A stretch of 64,000 bases of DNA from Paracyclopina nana. Its lineage: Eukaryota > Arthropoda > Copepoda > Cyclopoida > Cyclopettidae. Positions 54,063 through 64,000 of this stretch are shown here, piece after piece (the stretch's first letter is position 1; every line of letters begins with the position of its first letter). Where the stretch lies: positions 4,340,001-4,404,000 of the forward strand of contig JAGUCH010000005.1 in NCBI GenBank assembly GCA_019096065.1. The letters run 5' to 3'. Below the pieces are notes generated by a model. That model ran no database searches. It had not been told where the DNA came from and worked only from the letters and a program-made list of their open reading frames with translations. Position numbers and translations under genes: made by a program.

Positions 54063-56995
54063 TTACGACTGAGGCTCAGATGAGCCGCTCACATCACCCA
54101 GGGACACACCCGACTCGTCGTGGCTTGAGAACGAGAGGTTCGAAGAGTTGAAGGAGGAAGAGGCATCTGACGTGCGCATCGACCTCGATGAGGATGAGGA
54201 CGGCGAAAACGACAAGGGCTCGAACCCGTACTCGCTAAAGTACGGGTGTAGGAGAGCTTCACTGGCAGTGATGCGATTCGTCGGAGAGAAACACAGCATT
54301 TTCTATGGAAGCGAAAAGCGAAACTTGAATAGAAATGCTCTTTTTCCATGGTGACAATAACAACTTACTTGAACTAAGTCTTGGGCTTGAGGATCCATTT
54401 CTGGCACGATCTCACTCCAAGGCTTCTGAGCGCAGACCTTGAAGTTGGAGCGGGTGAGGGCGGCCTTTTCCGGCCACTCTGTCTCGTCAGGTGTGCCAAT
54501 GACATCAAAGATCCGTGACAATTGGTCCATTTCGTACTGGCCAGGAAACAGGGGCTTCCTTAGGAACAATTCCGCAAAGATGCAGCCGCACGACCAAATA
54601 TCCACTGGCGTCGCGTAGCTGAGGCCCATCAAGACTTCGGGGCTTCTGTACCATAATGTGACGACGACGGAGGTGAGCAACGTGTAGAACTCGTAGATTC
54701 TGGCCAGACCAAAGTCCGTCAGCTTGACCACGTCATCCTTCGTCACGAGCAGATTCTGCGGCTTTAGATCACGGTGAACGATTCGGTGGCTGTGGAGGAA
54801 ATCCACTCCGCACAGGATTTGCCAGATAATGTACTGCAAAAGAGCCTCGTTACTACAACTACTTGCTTCTGTTTGAGCAGCACTTAATACTGCATCAGGC
54901 GGCAAGCAAACTTTCATAGCACAATGGCATTCCATGGCTAGCTTTATTGTCTTTTGGGGAGTAAAAATGGGTGATGTATTTACCTTGATTCTATCTTGCG
55001 GCAACCCCGGCGGTGGACACTTCTCGAGGTAAGAGGCGAGATCTTGGTGCACATGCTCAAATACCAAATAAAGTGACATCTCTCGTTCTCGGCGCTGGCC
55101 GTGGCAAATGTCCAGGAGTCTGAAAATTAGATTTAGTCGTATGGTTATAAATTGGCAGTGACAAATATGAGGCTGCACCGTTATCTTGGGATGGCCAGCA
55201 AGAATTCGAGTTATGGATTAATTGTGTCATAGCCGACCTGGCCCACATTTTATGGCCTTAAAGGGGCCATTCAAGATGAGAACTGACTGACCATCATCGT
55301 CATCATATCGTTAAAGGCCTATTGCTACCCAAGAAAGTATGTCGTCGGCTTTAAAAGAAGATGACTTGGCTCAACTTTTTGTCTTTGATTGGGAATTGGT
55401 CGTCGACGGCAAGAATTCCTACTTGTTAGCTCGGAAATTCAATTGCCTTTGAAAAGTTGGTCAAAAGTGGTCAATAATTGTAAGCTCAGGCTTGGAAAAC
55501 GGGAGCAATAAAGTGTCGAAGGGCTGATTATCGCTGCGCATTCCATCTCCACGAGAGAGGAAATTCTTTGGAACAAAGCCCCTCAAATCTGGCCCGATAA
55601 TCAACGCGAGTGACCCTATATGCTATTCGGCACGAAGCTGACTGTGTCAAGTGTGTGGTGGTGATCAAAGCAGAGTGTCGTCATACAAACCAAATGGCCC
55701 CAATTATCTCCATGAAGGAAATTTTGACATGATGATGGGCCAAGAATTGCTAGCTATTATATGGCTGCGATGATGCATCGTCACAGATTTGGCCAATCGC
55801 GGCGAGCGTTTTTACGACAAAAGTTTGGCTGCGGCAGATGACGTCGTTTCAATGGCTCTTAGCAACCCCCAAAAGTCTATTGAGACTCGTTTCCCAAAAA
55901 TCTATTGTGGGGAATCTATATATGCTATATTCGTTGCCATGCTAACAAAGTGGTTCGCATGCATTTCTCAGGGGCCATTGTCAAGCTGCTCCTATACCTA
56001 TCAATTTGCACAATAATGCAGCCAGCCAGCCAGCTAGCTAGCGCGGTCTCAATGATAATCATTACATACCTGACAATGTTGGGGTGGTCGAACTTTTCTA
56101 GTTGCTTCAGAAGGGAAATTTCTCTAAGAATGGCCATGGGGACGCCGTCCTCGGTGAGGGAAAAACGCATCTTCTTTAAAGCCACGATGGTGTCCGTGCT
56201 CTTGTCGCGAGCACGATACACTGTCCCGTAAGCACCTGAAACGAAGTCAAACGAAGCCGCTGCAATTGTGTCCACTTCAATACGTCAAAGATGCAGCCAT
56301 TTATAGCATATGGAGCGGAGATGATGCGGCAGAGTCGAGAACACACGTCTGTCTCTTGTCAGTTCGGGCAACGAGGGTTTCCCCATGTACGTTTAATTGC
56401 GCGACCGGCAACGAAGTGACAAGAAACAAACTGCGGATCTTGGCCTGCACTTGGCCTTCTTCGTACGTAGTCTTCTCTGTTTTCACGATCACGTTTTATA
56501 GGTAGTGGAAGGGGGGTCAAGGTGTCGCGGTCTACATGGTTTTCTCATATAAAAAACCCACCGAGGAAATGTGTTTTCCAAGGGGGGGACGAAGACAACT
56601 TGTCCCATGATCTTTTGACACCAAATCGAGAAAGAGAGGAGGGGGGATCAGAATTGAAACTTACCGTTTCCGATCACGCTGAGCTCCTCGTAATGAGATG
56701 AGTCTCGCAGAGGTTGGAGGTCGGGCGACGGCGAGGCCACCGCCATAACGTTTGACCTCCGGTTGACCCGTCTGTCCTCCGACCTGGAGGCCGTTCGCGT
56801 GTTGTGGCCTCCATCCTCGGACGCCGTGTCAGCTACCCCGCTGTCCGTGTCGCTGAGGATGTGGCTGCACGTGGACTCGACTACATTTTCCTGCAAGCCT
56901 CGCCTGGCCTCGACGGAGGCCGTGGACGTCACCGCAGAAGCCTCTGTGGCCGGACACGACCTATGGTGGTCTTCGTGGTGATGCCGCTGACTCAT
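54063..56995 (-). CDS. Cdk4: Cyclin-dependent kinase 4/6, paralogue B
   Basis: Second Cdk4/6-type kinase. Exons: 56995-56665, 56235-56070, 55119-54984, 54833-54369, 54302-54063, giving 445 residues. A His/Ser-rich N-terminal extension of about 100 residues precedes the kinase domain. Landmarks are GNGAYGTV, VALK with Lys131, VPMAILREIS with Glu149, HRDLKPQN with Asp233, DFG at 251-253, activation-loop Thr265 in [16 protein letters not shown], and a long Ser-rich tail after HPYF. Four introns match paralogue A in position and phase; the fifth (between LLTS-I and VVTLW) is absent, so that exon is fused. All catalytic residues are present. The ATG at 56995 is followed by an open frame; upstream, the acceptor at 57016 and donor at 57191 define a 176-bp 5' UTR intron. 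An overlapping mini-frame (ATG GCA TGA) begins 5 bp earlier. Confidence 0.93.
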
Positions 56996-57015
56996 GCCAT
57001 CACCTACTGGCCTCC

Positions 57016-57191
57016 CTACAAGGGAAACGCCAATAGAAATCTGGGTTAGAGGGCACGTGGAATTTGGGGGGGTTGAAAAACAGGCAGAAGCCTCGATTTG
57101 ATGATGGCTTCATAATTATACACACATACGCCGCTCGCGCGATCAATAAACAACAATTACGCGAGGTGAAAATCATCATCATTTTCCTTAC
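57016..57191 (-). other. 5' UTR intron of Cdk4/6 paralogue B
   Basis: The donor AAAAGAG|gtaagg at 57191 and the acceptor tttcccttgtag at 57016 bracket 176 bp. The leader exon upstream has no ATG that stays open into the kinase frame, which supports the start at 56995. Confidence 0.5.
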
Positions 57192-57360
57192 CTCTTTTCC
57201 CCGAAAGGCAGAAAGAAGAAGCAGTCTCTCAATCACATCCGCGTCGAAGATCCACTGGCTTTTTACAGGCTGCTAGCAGCTACTCTACTACTCTAGCGAA
57301 TGTGCGGTGTGGCCTCGTCGGAATCTAGTCTTCAACTGTGATAGACCTGGAAAAAAATAT

Positions 57361-57585
57361 GGCGGGAAGTAGCTGCTCGCCTGGCCGTTAGCGGACCCTC
57401 CAGTCCACGCACTACTACTGCGACGACTTCTCAATAGATAGTAAAAAGTCCGCCATTTCCCGCTTAACCGCGTTTGACGCCGCAAAGCGCCGCTCACCAT
57501 TTCATTGTTGCTTTTGCGCGATTACTGCTTACTATATGTAAGTAGTGTACTATTACCCCCTGGTGCCATTCATGACGGCGGGAAG
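57361..57585 (-). promoter_or_regulatory. Promoter/leader region of Cdk4/6 paralogue B with E2F-like sites
   Basis: Three copies of the E2F core TTCCCGC lie within 225 bp: TTTCCCGC at 57456-57463 (plus strand, perfect TTTSSCGC) and GGCGGGAAG at 57361-57369 and 57577-57585 (the core on the minus strand). They sit at the expected 5' end of the gene. E2F control of a G1-S kinase is plausible. Binding is inferred. Confidence 0.4.
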
Positions 57586-58111
57586 CAATAAACGTAAGCC
57601 TAAACCTTTCACGTGGTCTGTGTTGTATTTTGGCATTCCGGATGATCTTATGGTTGACACTGCTGGCAATGAAGGGGTTATCTGGCCAAACTTGAACTCG
57701 GGGTCGTGGGATCTTGCCTGTTTTGGACACAGCATCTTGCTTATCTTAATTCACTTTAAGGCTGATTCCTTTTACCTTTTGTACGGGACATTCTCGCATC
57801 AAAGAGGTGAACGGCGTAGTAGTAGCATATGGCAAGCATGTTGATATAACATTGGTGGTTTTCTTCTGCCTGTAATTATAGTCAACCTACCGGATGTTGG
57901 AGGAGAACATGGCCAGCAGGCAGTCGAACCGAGAGGTCAACTGCTCGAAAAGGCTCGCCACACTAGCTGCAAGCTTGTAGCAAACGGCCATCATGCATCC
58001 GAAACGAACAAAAAATGCAGCTTTAGAAAGTGAGTCACGTTCTCTTAAAATGTCACAAACAAAATAATCCTACATCTTGACGTTCGTTTCAGCTTTTTTT
58101 TCGTTTGCTAA
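57572..58111 (+). CDS. Candidate three-exon small gene, unrecognised
   Basis: Not recognised. Segments 57572-57806, 57882-58029 and 58093-58111 join through short introns (75 and 63 bp) with good borders (AGAG|gtgaac, attatag, AGAAA|gtgagt, cgtttcag) and matching phases, giving 133 residues starting MTAGSNKRKPKPFTW. There is a hydrophobic stretch around HSILLILIHF. It would be divergent from Cdk4/6 paralogue B and could share its promoter. However, the opposite strand of 57.89-58.85 kb also gives a phase-consistent chain of open segments (58853-58778, 58460-58352, 58107-58074, 58020-57887, the last ending in a stop), so strand and reality are unsettled. Confidence 0.22.
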
Positions 58112-60513
58112 AAATGCATTTTGAGGTCATCGACCCGCATCAACGTGTCAATCGATACTTTTCTGGGAGAACAGGAGCCTGTTGATGTTTATTTGGTGAT
58201 GCATCTTCTTTAAAATACCTGTTGCGTCCCTGTCAAGAAGTCGACTTTTTTACAAGATGCATCATCATTACGATTGAAGTGCATTTTCGTCCAATAATAA
58301 TGAAGCTGGAAGCTCGTGCCAAAACTAAACAGAAAAATGGTGGAAACGTACGTCGCCGTGGGTCATCGATTGCTCTAATTTTCTTGGTGGGGCCTTTCAA
58401 TTTGTCATCATGCTTGTTACCCGGAATCAATGGCTCCAAATTGGCAATTTCGCCTTTATACTAAAAGTGTGAATTGAACTTTCCATCAGGGAGCCAGGGG
58501 GTGGTCCTCATCAACCTTCTGTTCTTCCTTTAGAGGTGCACACATACGGGTAGGAATTTTCATCCCGCGCGCAAAAAAAGTTCGTGGATGAGCACGCAAT
58601 ATGACTAGTAACCTCATCTACTGAGTGCCACGACCCCCGGGGCTTAAAATGCGATGTGGACACAATGGGGCTAAACGTTAGCTACTACTACTGCTAAGAT
58701 AATGGCCGTGCCAAGAAAGAGCCTCTCACACAAACTATGCAATCTCCTAAACTAGCGCGTTGTAAATCTTCACACACCAGCTGCCGTAGCCATAATCGAG
58801 AAAACACAAATCTTCTCCCTTCGTTTGAATTGATGCATGGCGGCGTGAAAAACCTGTAATAAAAGCCATATACGTAAGGAGTAATGTCAGGAGGCTAAAT
58901 GCTACAATGATAGTTATCTGTAATGGCAAAGAAGCATTTCCACATCGTTAGCATATATCTTGTTGGCTTTTCGCAGGTATAATCAACTCGGTTGACAGCT
59001 TTCTTGAGTTTCGCCTACTTTTATATGGCAGAAGGTGATGTGGCACGAGCCGTTTCGAAATTATTGGCAAAAAGTGCACCCGTCCTATCCATCACTCGTG
59101 TGCTCCGATAATAGTGGGGTAATTTCAATGTTTGATCTGATGCAGGCACGTGCCTTTGCTCGCTTAGTGTGCACAAACGGGTTCCAAATTAAATTAACAA
59201 CCTTTTTTCTTCTGCTTGCTGCTTAGTAGATTAAGCACCTGCTCGCTCGCGAGAGGACCAAAAGGCATTCTACATGAAAATAAAGCAGCAAAGCTAAAAT
59301 TACATTTTCTCATGATAAGGTCAGCATGATGGTGCCACCGCCACCATTCATTTCTGAAGACAAAACACAATGGGTGGCCTTTTTCGAGCTCCAGTCGACT
59401 TTTTTTCTCATTTTTCGCTGAATTTGGAAAGTCTCCCGCTAGCAACGGGATGATCTCGCCATGTCATCCTCCACCAAATCCGCACTTGCCTCGTCACCCT
59501 CGAAGTCATCTGCCAGGACCTCAATTCATTATGGTGTTATTAAATAGGTTAGGTCGGCGACTCTTCTCATATCAAAAGATGTTCATTACGCGCTCATTAC
59601 GCCACCCCGGGGGAGGCTGGACTCATTTTGCCCCAAAAATCATTTATATTGCTCATGACATGCATGATGAGCCTGAGCTACTAGCATGTCTGAACAAATA
59701 GGCAATATAATACATTACACGTTTGCCCACCTTTTGGAATGGAATGTCCATTTGCTCCTGCTCGGGGAAAGGCTTACTTAGCAATTTTCTATTATTGGCA
59801 AGGAACAAACATTGAAGAAGCATTCTTGAGCCGCCTGCTGCTGCTCTTCGAGTATTAGATAGTACAAATTCGTTTCGTCCTGTTATAAAAGCCTTAAGGC
59901 TCCGTGGAGTCGATATCACAAAATGATGACCCGGCCAACTGCTATATAACATATGGCTTTATCTCAGAAATGTACGAACTCGAGGCTTGCAAATAATTGA
60001 GGCGCCGGTGCGACAAACAAAAGGTTGACTTTATTTGTGGACAACTTCTACTACTACTACTACTGCTGCATGCATGCGTACTCAGGAATTTGCCTTGTTG
60101 GAATGTCGTCAAAAAAAGGGATGACAGCAAAAAGCCATTTTCCCTAGTTTTATGACATTATTGTAGCGTATAGCAACAGTTCCTGCTATACTCCATTACC
60201 ACTTTTTGGCAACCTACTCCATGGTGGAGTCGGTGGCCAAGTTTGCATGCAGGAGCAACATTTTGTTTCCATCATCACCATAAGGCCAACCTCGAGGACG
60301 GGACCACAAATAGCCATAAGTCAGCCACACTTTAGTAGCTGCATGGCTTTCTATCCCAGAACGGATTCATCACCATGACAACGGCGTCCCAACGATCAAA
60401 CTTGCCGCCGCACATGTAATATCATAGCACAGTGCGTGCTTTACGTTATAACAACGGGTTGACTTCCACTATATATTATATTGAGGCCACCTCCTCGCTC
60501 CTTTTGCTCGCAG
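58112..60513. other. Unresolved region upstream of CFAP91
   Basis: Should contain the first exon(s) of CFAP91, but I could not place them. One possible start is the ATG at 59461 (MSSSTKSALASSP), whose frame closes after 28 codons unless spliced. Minus-strand exon-like segments lie at 58853-58778 and 58460-58352. A TAC repeat lies at about 60048-60063. No other gene was recognised. Confidence 0.35.
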
Positions 60514-62971
60514 CGACAAAGACCGTGGCCTGCATTTCGTTCCCATATACTTCAATCGCCGTCAGTCGATTCACGACATGGTGCAAGTCCACTTTGAAGA
60601 CGACCTCAAGATGCCTGCCGGATACAAGGTTGTCACCAACTACGACTCCATGTTCAGTGATCTGCCTCAGTACCCCAGTCACACCTACGTGCCTATACCG
60701 AATGGGCTGAAAAGTAGGGAGTCGCTGGAGGCTGGCACGAGCCGAACGGTGACCTCGTCCTCCTCCGGATTGCAAGTCACTGGCAAGGATCGAGCATTGT
60801 TCTTCCGGAGGCCAGTGCTACAGATGAGCCATGTTATGCCCTTGCCACACATCCGCTACACGCGAGAATTGAGCCTCAGCGTTGAAGACGTGAGCGCAAA
60901 CGACGAGCGACGGAGGCTGCGTCAAAGGCAGCTCGATCAACTGAGGCAAAGGCCTTCGAGTACTTTTGAGGTCATGACTACGGGTAATAGCAGAGCTCAT
61001 AGCCAAACTAGACAGCCTCGAGTCACGTTCGGAACGCAGACCGACTTCCGCGAATCCGAGACGCAAACTTTGCCTTGCTCCCTGGAATCGTCTGCAAAGG
61101 GTGAATTAGGAGCTTTGGCTATGCTGAAGTATGGACAAGGCCTTCCTGTCCAGACGTCGGAGGACCTAGAAGTGGTGGACAAACTCAGAGAGCATTACGA
61201 AAAGGAAAAGCAGCTTCCCCCCAGGGGAGATCCGAGAAGGCCTATCCTGCAACGGAAAATGATTGAGTCAAAGTACCTTATTGAGATGGGCTTGCAGCAA
61301 AGGTCATCTGCCAAAGTACGTTCACGTAAAGCTGACAACATGAAGGCCGCAGTGGACAGCTGGGCAGACTACTCTGCTCAACAACTTGAAAACCGTCTAG
61401 ATAGGATATGGAGGCATAAGCAGAAAGAAAAGGACGAGCGCATGCGGAAGATAAAGAAAATTCACGAAAAGGAAATAAAGGCTTTGGAACGAAAGTGTTC
61501 CCTCAAAAATGAAAGGCTTTATGGTCGTCCTTCAGACAGGCGACGTCAGGAATTTCGCGAGGCGCTTGACAAAATCATGCAACAAGAAGATTATGACCTG
61601 GTTGTTGAGCCACATCAGCACTATTCAACCTCAGCAGACATAAGAACTAGACGGCCTCCGAGTTCTGCAACTGCGTCTAGACCGAGGACTACAGCGGGCT
61701 CTGGGAGGCGAAAATATGATGAATCCACTGACTCGTTCTTGGCAACTTATAACGGTTTGAGGTCACTTGAAAGGCAAACTTCGCAGAAAGTGGAGGATTG
61801 CTTGCTAGAGGTCAAGGGTCGCACCAAATCATTCGAGGATATAAGAGCTCCATCAAGAGTAGGTAAAAATGGATACGTTCCCAGAAATCAAAAGTTTAAC
61901 CATTTGCTCGACACTGCCTATGACGAGATATTAACCAAAAAGATTGCTGATCGTGGTCGCGGTTTGAGCACTGGAAGCCACCAACTTTTCGAGTCGTTCA
62001 GGCCTATGGAACTTTTGTCACCCAAACGGATGATGGGTAGTTGCAGCATGGGAACTCCCTCGGCCAGCGACGAGGAGGACGAAGAAGCTCTTCAAAGGCG
62101 ATTGACGCTGGAAAAACTTCATGCTGAAGAAAGGGGACGAGCTAATCAGTTGCTATTACAAAAGTACGAGCAATCCGGAGAATTTGATGAGAGTGACGAA
62201 GTTGAGGAGAATCCTGCCCTTCATGAGCGAGCTGCTCCGGATGGTCAACAAGAAGAGGCCAAGGTGGAAGCATTCCTGGATGAAATCGAGGGAGAGACTC
62301 TTGGACAGATGCTTAACTACTTGTCTTCAGAGCTGGAGTCTTCTGACGATGCGGATGCCGAGCTTCAACAAAGAAGAGCAAAGCAGATTGATCATGTTTT
62401 TTCGGAAATCACCAAAGTGACTCAAGCTGCAGTTGACAGATACGTGGATGGTATTCTCCTCAATACAATTTACAAAAAAGCAGGCCAAAAAGCTGACAAG
62501 GAGACCGAAACCAAATTTGAAAATGCAAAGCTGCGTCGGTCATCCACTTCTGACTTGGAGCATCAAAGTTTGTCTTTCGATATCAGTGACCATGCCAATA
62601 ACGCCAAAGGAGGAAATCAACAAATTAGGAAGAAAGTTAAAGACTTTCAAAAGAAACATTTACTCGCTGCTCACGAAGCGCTTTGGGGAGTTTTGGCTGA
62701 AATGCGCAACCAGGGAGAGGTACTATTTTCTTTTAATTACCAGGAATTCTGCGCAGCATGAAATAGGTAGTCTAGACTTACACGTGACGATCTCTTCCAG
62801 ATTAACAATGAAAACAAGCACGAGACAGAAGAACAAATCAGAGAAGCTCTTAAATCTCTGATGAAGCCAGAGGAAGTGGAGGAAGAGTTGAGGAGGGCAA
62901 TTGAAGGGCTGAATCTAGAGGATGGACCCGGAAATGATAACACTTTTCATCGGCAAGATAACACTGATTGA
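60514..62971 (+). CDS. CFAP91: Cilia- and flagella-associated protein 91 (MAATS1 family)
   Basis: CFAP91/FAP91 is a subunit of the calmodulin- and spoke-associated complex at the base of radial spokes in motile axonemes. Exons 60514-62719 and 62801-62971 are joined across an 81-bp intron in phase 0. From the ATG at 60578 the product is 770 residues, near the human length (about 767). Family marks, counted from that Met: YDSMFSDLPQYP (22-33), GTQTDFRESETQT (152-164, the characteristic repeat of the family), YGQGLPV (about 186-192), then a long charged, coiled-coil-like centre and an acidic C-terminus. The frame stays open upstream to a good acceptor (ttgctcgcag at 60513), giving DKDRGLHF..., so an earlier exon may supply the real start. 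An AATAAA at 63033 follows. It is convergent with MLH3. Confidence 0.85.
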
Positions 62972-63009
62972 AAGTAAAAATTAGGGTTTTTTTCAATATA
63001 AATATTTGA

Positions 63010-64000
63010 CTAATTCATGCACTGATGCAGAGAATAAAAGCTAATTTTGGTCTTTCCATCATTACGAGAGAGTTTAGAAAGGTCTACTAGGGGAGCAACA
63101 GAGGGCCTACCATGGGCACACTGGAAAGGAGCCTCACATGTGCTAAGCTCCTGTAAAAAAGTACTGCATTCCTCTTTTGTCAGCTTGTCTCCAAACATGA
63201 TGGCACCTGCAAAAAGCATCATTATACGCATGGCAATAAATTTCACAATTTATCAACCTACTTCTGCAAGCTTGAGAGTTGAGCACATTCCTTATGGTCT
63301 TCGGTAAAGTAAACATTCCACCTTTGGTCGTCAGTAAACTTTGAGCCAACTCTTTTGCGAGATCATTGGTAAGCAGACTTAAGGACGAGGCTCGATTGAA
63401 ATGCTTCTCCGAGGCCTCTCTTCTTAAGAAACAGGCTGGCACTCCAACAGCAAAAATCGTTTCATCTATCTGTACATCATCGTTTTCCTCGCCCAAGTGT
63501 GTGTGATTCAAAATTAAGCCTAATTTGTGGCATTTTTTTCGATACGTTCTGAGAATCCTCTTTTCGGTCGAATTAACATCCAACAATATAGGCTCCTCCA
63601 GGTACGAAATGTGCACAGTGCTTTGATCAGTGAAATTTTCTATAAAGAGAATACTTCGGAATAAGAAGTTTTCTTTTTAAATTACCTGAATAGTAAATTA
63701 CCTGCCATTAGGGCTTCAAGGCGAATTCGTTCGTGAACTGCATGCTGATCTAACATAAGTAGCATTTTTGATTGAGTAGTTGCCTCCGTGAGGCTAACAC
63801 AAATAAACTTTAAATCAACTTGGCCAATTAGTGTCATCATAGGAATTTGAGATTTGTCAAGTTGCCATGAATTTGCAAAGAGAGGATTGTTTCTGAAAAT
63901 AATATAAATGATCATTTCTTTTAAGAACGACTCGATAGAAGCTTGAGTACCTGCAGCTTTTTTCAAAGTATGATGATTCATCCATGAACGAGGTTCCTTC
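63010..64000 (-). CDS. MLH3: DNA mismatch repair protein MLH3, C-terminal part (partial at right edge)
   Basis: MLH3 pairs with MLH1 to form the MutLgamma endonuclease used in meiotic crossing over and mismatch repair. Visible exons: 64000-63951 (partial), 63892-63702, 63639-63262, 63206-63010, with introns of 55-62 bp and consistent phases. The endonuclease signature is complete: IGQVDLKFI, the metal-binding DQHAVHERIRLE, VGVPACFLRREASE, the ACR motif in NSQACRS, and FQCAHGRP in the last exon. The CAHGRP form and the overall order favour MLH3 over PMS1/PMS2. The tail after HGRP is about 29 residues, shorter than in human MLH3. The N-terminal ATPase half lies beyond the window. Confidence 0.92.
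63033..63038 (+). terminator. Probable poly(A) signal of CFAP91, inside MLH3 coding sequence
   Basis: AATAAA 61 bp after the CFAP91 stop. It falls within the last coding exon of the opposing MLH3 gene (63010-63206). Confidence 0.5.

Noticed and set aside
62720-62743. A 24-bp apparent intron in CFAP91
   Set aside because: Too short. The acceptor at 62800 gives an 81-bp intron and a conserved-looking, long acidic C-terminal frame.

Overview
The window reads as nuclear DNA of an arthropod, most likely a branchiopod crustacean such as Daphnia. It carries an ecdysone-cascade nuclear receptor of the HR3/ROR family, and many introns are only 55-81 bp, alongside a few of 1-7 kb. The species assignment is an inference. 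No virus-like or LTR element, CRISPR array, rRNA or tRNA was recognised.

Layout. (1) 1-15 kb, minus strand: the HR3 (ROR-type) receptor gene. All ten coding exons can be placed from the alternative first exons to the stop, with every splice phase consistent. Two alternative 5' ends (12.65-12.98 kb and 7.16-8.19 kb) join the same DNA-binding exon in the same phase. Five perfect ROR/HR3-type sites and one ecdysone-receptor-type palindrome lie in its introns and 5' region. (2) 15-21.5 kb: AT-rich DNA with no recognised gene and one weak candidate (15.8-17.6 kb, minus). (3) 21.6-27.9 kb, plus strand: a Cdk4/6 kinase gene in six coding exons. (4) 28-54 kb: a gene desert of about 26 kb containing two nearly identical copies of a 0.37-kb terminal-inverted-repeat element in opposite orientations. 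(5) 54.06-57.5 kb, minus strand: a second, diverged Cdk4/6 gene, convergent with the first, with E2F-like sites at its 5' end. (6) 57.5-60.5 kb: mostly unresolved, with phase-consistent exon chains on both strands. (7) 60.5-63.0 kb, plus strand: CFAP91 (MAATS1), an axonemal radial-spoke protein. (8) 63.0-64.0 kb, minus strand: the C-terminal endonuclease part of MLH3, running off the right edge and tail-to-tail with CFAP91.

The genes do not form one pathway. HR3 is a hormone-timed transcription factor, Cdk4/6 drives G1-S, CFAP91 serves motile or sensory cilia, and MLH3 serves mismatch repair and meiotic crossing over. The most notable observations are the cluster of perfect ROREs inside the HR3 gene (suggesting auto- or cross-regulation), the inverted pair of intact Cdk4/6 paralogues, and the recently moved TIR element pair.
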